Shown: positions 21,846-26,851 of the stretch, one piece after another
Numbering within the stretch: the first letter of the stretch is position 1
Layout: each line of letters opens with the position of its first letter
From: CAYXNZ01 sp964553705
GTDB taxonomy: Bacteria > Patescibacteriota > Patescibacteriia > Patescibacteriales > GWC2-42-12
Reading direction: 5' to 3'
NCBI GenBank assembly: GCA_964553705.1
Contig: CAZKKV010000011.1
Location: forward strand, 1 to 26,851
Length of the DNA stretch: 26,851 nucleotides
Made by a program: the position numbers and the translations under genes
The notes under the pieces: model-generated
What the model was told of the DNA's origin: nothing
Databases searched by the model: none
The model's input: only the letters and a program-made list of their open reading frames with translations

Positions 21846-24638
21846 CTAATTCTTAATTTTCTCCATTTCTCCCCAGTTCTTGCCAGTTTTAACGTCAACT
21901 TCAACTGGTACTTTTAATTTTATCGCTTCTGCCATAATCCGTCTAACTAACGGGATTATTTTATTTTCATAACCGTTTTTAACTTCAAATAAAAGTTCGT
22001 CGTGAACTTGCAAAAGCATTCTGACTTTATCTTGATTATTCTTATTTTTCAATAATTCATGAACTCTAATCATTGCTAACTTAATCATATCAGCTGCTGT
22101 ACCCTGCAGAGGCATATTCATAGCCATTCGTTCGGCTGCTTTTTTCACTTGCATCATTGATGAATTCATTTCTGGCAAATATCTTCGACGATTAAACATT
22201 GTTTCAGCATAACCTTTTTCTCTGGCAATATTTATCAAACTATCAATCATTTTTTTTACATCTTTATAAACAACAAAATACTGATCGATAAATTCTTTGG
22301 CACGCGCATATGGAATATCAGCTGATTGGGATAAGCCGTGCGGACCTTGACCATAAAGAACGCCAAAATTAACTGCCTTTGCTTCTTGGCGCATTGTTGG
22401 CGTCACATCTGTTACTTTTACTCTATTAATTTCAGCTGCTGTTATAGTGTGAATATCAACGCCTTTTTTGAAAGCGTCAATCATTTTCTTGTCGCCAGAC
22501 ATATGAGCGGCCATCCTTAATTCAATCTGTGAATAATCAAATGACACCAAACTATAACCGCGGTCAGCCACAAAAGATTTTCTAATTTCACGCCCCAATT
22601 CTGTCCGAATCGGAATATTTTGTAGATTTGGTTCTGTTGATGACAAACGACCAGTCGCTGTCACACTCTGATTATAGCTAGTATGAATTCGTCCAGTCTT
22701 TATATTTATTAATTTTGGCAAAGCATCAATATAAGTAGTTTGCAATTTTCTTAATTCTCGATATTCTTGAATCAATTTAATAATCGGGTGATACTCTTTG
22801 AGTTTTTCCAACTCATCAGCGCCAGTAGAAAGCCCAGTTTTGGTCTTGGAAATTCCCATTGTTGGTAATTCTAAAGTCTCAAACAAAACAACACGTAATT
22901 GTTGAGTTGAATTAATATTAAATTTTGAACTAGCTAATCCATGTATCCTTTTTTCTAACTGATTAATTCGTTTACTAGTTGTCTCCCCAATTTTTTTTAA
23001 ATAATTGCCATTTATTTTAACACCATGCAATTCCATCTCGGCTAATACTTCAATCAAAGGAATCTCCATATCATTAAATAATTTATCCATTTTTTGCTTT
23101 TTCAATTCTGGAAATAATTTTTTTACCAAACGATAAGTCATATCAGCATCCTCGCAGGAATAATTAAATAATTTTTCAATCGGCACTTCGCCAAAATTTA
23201 GTTTGTCTTTTCCTTTACCTAATAAATCTTCTTTGGAAATTTTTTGGAAACCCAACTCAGACAAAGCAACCGCATCCAAGCCGTGTTGTCGACTACCAGA
23301 ATTTAAAAGATAAGAGGCAATCATCGTATCGCCCGCCACTCCTTGCGTTTCAATATCAAAATTTTGTAAAACTTTCAAATCATATTTTATATTATGACCG
23401 TATTTTTTTATTTTTTTGTCTTCAAAAATAGACGCTAACTTTGCCAACCAATCTTCTCCTAAATTTTTTGATTTATAATCAAATAAACTTTCTTTATGAG
23501 ATTTTTGATTTTTGATTTTTAATTCCAAATAATAAGCAACTCCTTTCTCCCAAGAAAAACTAATTCCCAACAAATCAGCCGTTAGTGGATCAAAACTACT
23601 AGTTTCTACATCAAAAACAAATTCTGTTTGTTTTTTTAATTTACTTAAAAAAACTTTAAATTTTTTTTCATCGTTAATTAATTTGTAATTAAATTTATCT
23701 AGATTTCTTTTGAATTTATCTATTGTTTCTCCTGCATCTACTTTTGATTTATTGTTATCTTTTATTATTGACTGCAATCTTGGTAAAAGAGATTTGAACT
23801 CAAATTTATTAAAAAGTTTAATCGCTTCTTCCATATTAAAATCTCTAAAAAGACTATCTTCAAGTTTAAAATCAATCTTCACTTCACAGTCTATAGTTGC
23901 CAAATCTCTACTCAAAAAAGCGTCTTTTTTGTACTCAATCAATAGATCAGCCACCCGAGCTCTTATCTTTTTAGATTTTATGTTTTTATAAACACCATCT
24001 AAAGTTTTGAATACTTGCAAAAGTTCAGTAGCAGTTTTTTCACCAATACCTCGCACGCCTGGAATATTATCCGACGGATCCCCTCGCAAAGCTTTGAAAT
24101 CAATTATCTGATTCGGTTTTAAACCATATCTTTGTTCAACCATTTTTTCATCATACAAAACAGAATCAGTTAAACCTCGTTTCATAGTGTAAACCTTGGT
24201 ATCTTTATTTACTAACTGCAAAGCGTCCAAATCACCAGTGACGATAATCTTTTCAACTTGGCCATCAATTTCCTTCGTTAAAGTGCCAATCAAATCATCA
24301 GCCTCAAAACCAGCCTTGTCATAAATAGGAATATTTAAAGCTTCCACTACCTGTCGAACCTTGGGAATCTGTTCATATAATTCATCTGGCGCTTTTACTC
24401 GTGTTGCTTTGTATTCTTTATATTGTTCATGACGAAAAGTTTTTTCTTTTCTGTCTAATGTCAAAGCAACATATTCTGGCTTAAACTCTCGAATTGCTTT
24501 TAGTAAAACCGTAGTAAAACCATAAACAGCATTAACTATCTCACCAGACTTAATTTTTAAAGGTGGCAGGGCATGAAAACTGCGGTGAATCAACGCATTT
24601 CCATCAATAATTATAAATTTTTTCTTCTTCTTGGCCAT
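21846..24638 (-). CDS. polA: DNA polymerase I
   Basis: 930 residues with all three activities by sequence. The 5' nuclease domain (1-~290) has FIIIDGNALIHRSFHA, FEADDLIG (111-118), TGDLDALQLV and GDPSDNIPGVRGIGEKTA. The 3'-5' exonuclease domain (~325-510) keeps DVE (Asp343, Glu345), NIKYD with Asp420 and Tyr493/Asp497, so proofreading should be active. The polymerase has TATGRLSSTEPNLQNIP, motif A SFDYSQIELR with Asp701, the fingers helix RQEAKAVNFGVLYG (750-763; Lys754, Tyr762) and motif C QVHDE with Asp880-Glu881. First gene of the operon with DUF4405 and murD. A likely -10 lies so close that the transcript may be leaderless. Confidence 0.97.
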   Translation of the reverse strand: MAKKKKKFIIIDGNALIHRSFHALPPLKIKSGEIVNAVYGFTTVLLKAIREFKPEYVALTLDRKEKTFRHEQYKEYKATRVKAPDELYEQIPKVRQVVEALNIPIYDKAGFEADDLIGTLTKEIDGQVEKIIVTGDLDALQLVNKDTKVYTMKRGLTDSVLYDEKMVEQRYGLKPNQIIDFKALRGDPSDNIPGVRGIGEKTATELLQVFKTLDGVYKNIKSKKIRARVADLLIEYKKDAFLSRDLATIDCEVKIDFKLEDSLFRDFNMEEAIKLFNKFEFKSLLPRLQSIIKDNNKSKVDAGETIDKFKRNLDKFNYKLINDEKKFKVFLSKLKKQTEFVFDVETSSFDPLTADLLGISFSWEKGVAYYLELKIKNQKSHKESLFDYKSKNLGEDWLAKLASIFEDKKIKKYGHNIKYDLKVLQNFDIETQGVAGDTMIASYLLNSGSRQHGLDAVALSELGFQKISKEDLLGKGKDKLNFGEVPIEKLFNYSCEDADMTYRLVKKLFPELKKQKMDKLFNDMEIPLIEVLAEMELHGVKINGNYLKKIGETTSKRINQLEKRIHGLASSKFNINSTQQLRVVLFETLELPTMGISKTKTGLSTGADELEKLKEYHPIIKLIQEYRELRKLQTTYIDALPKLINIKTGRIHTSYNQSVTATGRLSSTEPNLQNIPIRTELGREIRKSFVADRGYSLVSFDYSQIELRMAAHMSGDKKMIDAFKKGVDIHTITAAEINRVKVTDVTPTMRQEAKAVNFGVLYGQGPHGLSQSADIPYARAKEFIDQYFVVYKDVKKMIDSLINIAREKGYAETMFNRRRYLPEMNSSMMQVKKAAERMAMNMPLQGTAADMIKLAMIRVHELLKNKNNQDKVRMLLQVHDELLFEVKNGYENKIIPLVRRIMAEAIKLKVPVEVDVKTGKNWGEMEKIKN

Positions 24639-24644
24639 GCATCT

Positions 24645-24673
24645 ATTACATCATAACTGGATAAAATCAGCAA
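24645..24673 (-). promoter_or_regulatory. Promoter of the polA operon
   Basis: The minus strand has TTGCTG (24668-24673), 17 bases, TGTAAT (24645-24650), with TGA directly before the -10. The -10 ends only 6 bases from the polA ATG. Confidence 0.45.
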
Positions 24674-24680
24674 ATAAAAA

Positions 24681-24711
24681 AGAGGGGTGCTACCGTAGTA
24701 ATGACCCCCCT
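24681..24711 (-). terminator. Terminator of thrC
   Basis: AGAGGGGT (24681-24688) pairs with ACCCCCCT (24704-24711) with one A-C mismatch, and an inner CTAC/GTAG pairing. On the minus strand TCTTTTTTATTT follows. Confidence 0.78.
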
Positions 24712-24726
24712 AAATCTTTTATTTTT

Positions 24727-26124
24727 TTACACCTCCTTTTTAAGATTCTCAATAAGAAACTCCTTGAATTCCTTGTACCCACCCGCGAGTTGAACGGGCT
24801 CTCCTTGCCGTTTATCAATCCCTCTCATGCTCTCCGGCAATTCCGGTTCAAAACCCAAAAGTTCAATGATCTCTTCAGGAAACTTTGCTGGATGAGCTGT
24901 CTCCAAAGATACGCACAGAGGGGAAACTCTGTATTCTTTAATGTATCTTTCAAGTGCCTCCCAGCCAACAGCACCATGCGGTTCCAAAAGTAGACCGTAT
25001 TCATTCCAGGCACGTTGAATACACTTTTTCGTGTCAGCATCCGTAATACTGATGGAAAAAATATATTTACGCATTTCTTCTACATCTGGGGTCTTCCAAA
25101 CTACCCCCTTTCTGTCAACCGTTCCTCCGTAAAGCTCAAAAAAACGCGCCAAATTGCTAGGATGACCAACGTTCATAGCGTTAGAGAGACAAGCCTTTGA
25201 TGGCGATAACTTTTTGTAAATTCCTGTTTCAAGAAAAAGAGGAAACTCATCGTTTTCATTGACTGCCATTATGAGCATCTCCACAGGCACTCCTATGCGC
25301 CGAGCAATCTCGCAAGCAAAAGCATTGCCGAAATTTCCCGAGGGAACAGAAAATACGATACTCTCTCCTGGCTTAGCCAATTGGGCATAGGCGTAAACGT
25401 AATAGATAATCTGCGGTAATATTCGGCCGATGTTGATGGAATTTGCCGAAGTCAGATTATACTCAGCAAAATCCGGATCAGTAAAAGCTACTTTGACCAT
25501 GTCTTGGCAGTCATCAAACTTACCGTCAACAGCAATAGCTATAATATTACCACCAATAGTATCCAGTTGTTTTTTCTGTCGTCCGCTTACCTCTTTTTGT
25601 GGATAGAGAATATAGACATCTACACCCTCAACACCTTTGAAGGCCTCGCCAACCGCGCTACCCGTATCTCCGGAAGTCGCAACTAATACATTTAGTCGCT
25701 GACCTTCTTTGCGGAAGTAACTCATTAATCTGGCCATCAATCTCGCACCAAAATCCTTGAACGACGCTGTTGGGCCTTGATCAAGGCGCATCACATATCT
25801 CCTGGTGCCGTGCAAACGTTCCAAAGGCACATCAAACGGATACGAAGCTTCAACAATCTGGCACAAATCATCTTTTGGAATTTCCTCATCAAGGAATTTT
25901 TCCATGACAAGCATAGCAGATTCGAAATACGGTGCGCTCTTTAGCTTCATAATATCCAACATGTTTAAAAGCGGAATACTACCACTCTCGGGCATAAAAA
26001 GTCCTTCATCAGGCGCTTGCCCCATTAAAAGCGCTTCCGCAAAAGTAACCCAAGAAACACCTTTTGATAGAACAGGGCCTTGTAAAAAGTTTGTACTGTA
26101 ATACGATTTTTTTTCTTTTCCCAT
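24727..26124 (-). CDS. thrC: Threonine synthase
   Basis: 465 residues; PLP enzyme turning O-phosphohomoserine into threonine. The PLP lysine is Lys123 in GPTASFKDFGARLM. VATSGDTGSA (about 148-157), VPSGNFGNAFA and SLETAHPAKFPEEI are the other family motifs, and the N-terminal VSWVTFAEALLMGQAPDEGLFMPE is the usual opening. AAGGAGG (26133-26139) stands 8 bases before the ATG. The base composition is visibly richer in G/C than neighbouring polA. It is flanked by its own promoter and terminator. No other threonine-pathway gene is in the window. Strong candidate for a horizontally gained gene. Confidence 0.95.
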   Translation of the reverse strand: MGKEKKSYYSTNFLQGPVLSKGVSWVTFAEALLMGQAPDEGLFMPESGSIPLLNMLDIMKLKSAPYFESAMLVMEKFLDEEIPKDDLCQIVEASYPFDVPLERLHGTRRYVMRLDQGPTASFKDFGARLMARLMSYFRKEGQRLNVLVATSGDTGSAVGEAFKGVEGVDVYILYPQKEVSGRQKKQLDTIGGNIIAIAVDGKFDDCQDMVKVAFTDPDFAEYNLTSANSINIGRILPQIIYYVYAYAQLAKPGESIVFSVPSGNFGNAFACEIARRIGVPVEMLIMAVNENDEFPLFLETGIYKKLSPSKACLSNAMNVGHPSNLARFFELYGGTVDRKGVVWKTPDVEEMRKYIFSISITDADTKKCIQRAWNEYGLLLEPHGAVGWEALERYIKEYRVSPLCVSLETAHPAKFPEEIIELLGFEPELPESMRGIDKRQGEPVQLAGGYKEFKEFLIENLKKEV

Positions 26125-26132
26125 GGTATTTT

Positions 26133-26204
26133 CCTCCTTTTTTTATCTTTCTATGTTTTTTTATTTATTTGTAAAATGAACATTAAAAATTATTTTATAT
26201 TATA
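26133..26204 (-). promoter_or_regulatory. Promoter -10 and strong ribosome site of thrC
   Basis: The minus strand has TATAAT (26199-26204) with no clear -35, an AT-rich leader of about 68 bases without visible structure, and AAGGAGG at 26133-26139. Confidence 0.55.
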
Positions 26205-26250
26205 TCTAACCACAAACATGAAAATAAATCAAATAATGTACTAAAAATAA

Positions 26251-26287
26251 AAAAACCGCCTTAACTAAAACGCAGGCGATTTTTTAT
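26251..26287. terminator. Terminator at the end of the tRNA-like array
   Basis: CGCCT (26257-26261) pairs with AGGCG (26274-26278), extended by A and T tracts across one mismatch. It follows the last tRNA-like copy on the minus strand with a T run. Confidence 0.7.
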
Positions 26288-26292
26288 TTTGT

Positions 26293-26370
26293 GGACCCTA
26301 GGGAACTCGAACTCCTTACCTCCTGCGTGCAATCCCGAGGGCTCGGGACTAACCAGATGAGCTAAATTCC
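26293..26370 (-). pseudogene. Degenerate tRNA-Ala(UGC)-like copy 1
   Basis: The minus strand carries the tRNA-Ala D arm (TAGCTCATCTGGTTAG), the 3' half of the anticodon arm (TTGCACGCAGG), the variable loop, the T arm and AGGGTCCA. The 5' strand of the anticodon stem is missing and replaced by a TCCCGAG/CTCGGGA palindrome. The 5' acceptor sequence (GGAATT) does not pair with AGGGTCC. It cannot fold as a normal tRNA. Its D arm contains the stop codon of the GIY-YIG gene. Confidence 0.8.
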
Positions 26371-26615
26371 GATAACTTTTTATAAAAATTTTTATTTTTT
26401 TGCTTTTTCAAGAATTTCTCTCTTATTATAGCCTCTCTCCGATTATTAAATTCCTCTTTATATATCAAATTCCATTCGCCTAAATATTTTGAGGTGTATT
26501 TACTCTCGGTTTTATTATTGTGTTCTATAATTCTTCTTTCGATATTATTGGTTTGCCCAATATAATATTTATCGTACTTAGAATTATGAATAATATAAAC
26601 AAAATATTTATCCAT
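26349..26615 (-). CDS. GIY-YIG nuclease domain protein
   Basis: 88 residues from the ATG at 26615. YFVYIIHNS (4-12) and KYYIGQT (16-22) are the GIY and YIG strands; RR (27-28), His32, and EAIIREKFLKK (61-71) with Glu66 complete the single-domain nuclease of the UvrC N-terminal/URI type. The open frame extends 14 codons further upstream, but those codons are tRNA sequence, so I start at MDKYFVYII. The ATG is one base past the 3' end of a tRNA-Ala-like copy, and the last codons and stop fall in the D arm of another. It could be a homing-type endonuclease or a domesticated relative. Confidence 0.85.
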   Translation of the reverse strand: MDKYFVYIIHNSKYDKYYIGQTNNIERRIIEHNNKTESKYTSKYLGEWNLIYKEEFNNRREAIIREKFLKKQKNKNFYKKLSEFSSSG

Positions 26616-26616
26616 G

Positions 26617-26684
26617 TGGACCCTAGGGGACTCGAACTCCTTACCTCCTGCGTGCAATCCCGAGGGCTCGGGACTAACCAGATG
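26617..26684 (-). pseudogene. Degenerate tRNA-Ala(UGC)-like copy 2, cut by the gap
   Basis: Same structure as copy 1, including the palindrome TCCCGAGGGCTCGGGA (26658-26673) in place of the anticodon-stem 5' strand, with one base change in the T arm (CCCCT instead of TCCCT). The 5' part is lost in the N run. Confidence 0.8.
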
Positions 26685-26784
26685 NNNNNNNNNNNNNNNN
26701 NNNNNNNNNNNNNNNNNNNNNNNNNNNNNNNNNNNNNNNNNNNNNNNNNNNNNNNNNNNNNNNNNNNNNNNNNNNNNNNNNNNN
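26685..26784. other. Scaffold gap (100 N)
   Basis: Exactly 100 N, the usual placeholder for a gap of unknown size. It is flanked by a 55-base exact repeat (26603-26657 equals 26785-26839), so the assembly most likely broke in a tandem repeat. Confidence 0.97.
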
Positions 26785-26797
26785 AATATTTATCCAT
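26785..26797 (-). CDS. 5' end of a second GIY-YIG gene copy (partial)
   Basis: ATGGATAAATATT on the minus strand is identical to the first 13 bases of the complete GIY-YIG gene and is placed the same way, one base after a tRNA-Ala 3' end. The rest is in the gap. Confidence 0.7.
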
Positions 26798-26798
26798 G

Positions 26799-26851
26799 TG
26801 GACCCTAGGGGACTCGAACTCCTTACCTCCTGCGTGCAAAGCAGGCGCTCT
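26799..26851 (-). tRNA. tRNA-Ala (UGC), 3' part, truncated by window end
   Basis: Anticodon arm CCTGC-TTTGCAC-GCAGG with anticodon TGC is intact, followed by AGGTA, the T arm AGGAG-TTCGAGT-CCCCT (one A-C mismatch) and AGGGTCC with discriminator A. CCA is not encoded. The D arm and 5' acceptor lie beyond the window. Confidence 0.85.

Noticed and set aside
24825..25040. 71-codon minus-strand frame inside thrC
   Set aside because: It is a shifted-frame shadow of thrC, whose conserved motifs run through the same bases.
26293..26370. Functional tRNA-Ala at the left end of the array
   Set aside because: The anticodon stem lacks its 5' strand and the acceptor ends do not pair, so it is listed as a pseudogene.
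26616..26657. N-terminal extension MHAGGKEFESPRVH of the GIY-YIG protein
   Set aside because: These codons are the 3' half of the tRNA-Ala-like copy; the conserved domain begins at MDKYFVYII. Translation of the tRNA part is possible but not supported.
26525..26839. Long open frame across the N run
   Set aside because: It exists only because N codons read as unknown. The sequence on both sides is tRNA-like in the wrong frame.

Overview
The window reads as a piece of an AT-rich bacterial genome of the Candidate Phyla Radiation (Patescibacteria) type, most likely a metagenome scaffold. This rests on several things together: nearly every housekeeping gene lacks a Shine-Dalgarno sequence, the UMP kinase is of the archaeal type, there is a long lamin-tail-domain surface protein, there are many orphan small membrane proteins, and short palindromic repeats have entered genes. 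The lineage is inferred; no rRNA or marker phylogeny is available here. A 100-base run of N near the right end is a scaffold gap.

Layout. Positions 1-3600 (minus strand): a single-TM coiled-coil protein, gyrA with a long lysine-rich N-terminal extension, and a small [4Fe-4S] ferredoxin, probably one transcript. 3680-6970 (minus): ftsK with highly acidic linker and tail, followed by a UlaG-like metallo-beta-lactamase-fold hydrolase and a hairpin terminator. 6970-10550 (minus): an orphan acyl carrier protein with its own promoter, and a 998-residue secreted, C-terminally anchored protein with four lamin-tail domains, a PKD domain and two OB-like domains. 10590-13830: archaeal-type UMP kinase, two small membrane proteins, tRNA-Leu(UAG), a lytic-transglycosylase-like protein and a DUF4870-like membrane protein. 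13870-18690 (plus): a palindromic repeat doublet, PEP synthase, a cluster of three tiny genes with strong promoters and Shine-Dalgarno sites, lgt and rpsT. 18740-24710: holA, a LysW-like zinc ribbon protein, then a polA - DUF4405 - murD operon in which murD carries two in-frame repeat insertions. 24727-26290: threonine synthase. 26290-26851: a tandem array in which tRNA-Ala(UGC)-derived sequences alternate with GIY-YIG nuclease genes.

Together the genes cover DNA replication and segregation (gyrA, ftsK, holA, polA), envelope building (murD, lgt, lytic transglycosylase), nucleotide and central carbon metabolism (UMP kinase, PEP synthase, ferredoxin) and translation (rpsT, tRNAs). Two styles of expression signal coexist. 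Most genes have an extended -10 (TGnTATAAT-like) and no Shine-Dalgarno. A minority (ACP, the 11407, 16571 and 17138 genes, threonine synthase) have a strong AGGAGG-type site, often with a TTGACA-like -35. The most unusual structures are the tRNA-Ala/GIY-YIG array and the repeat-expanded murD.
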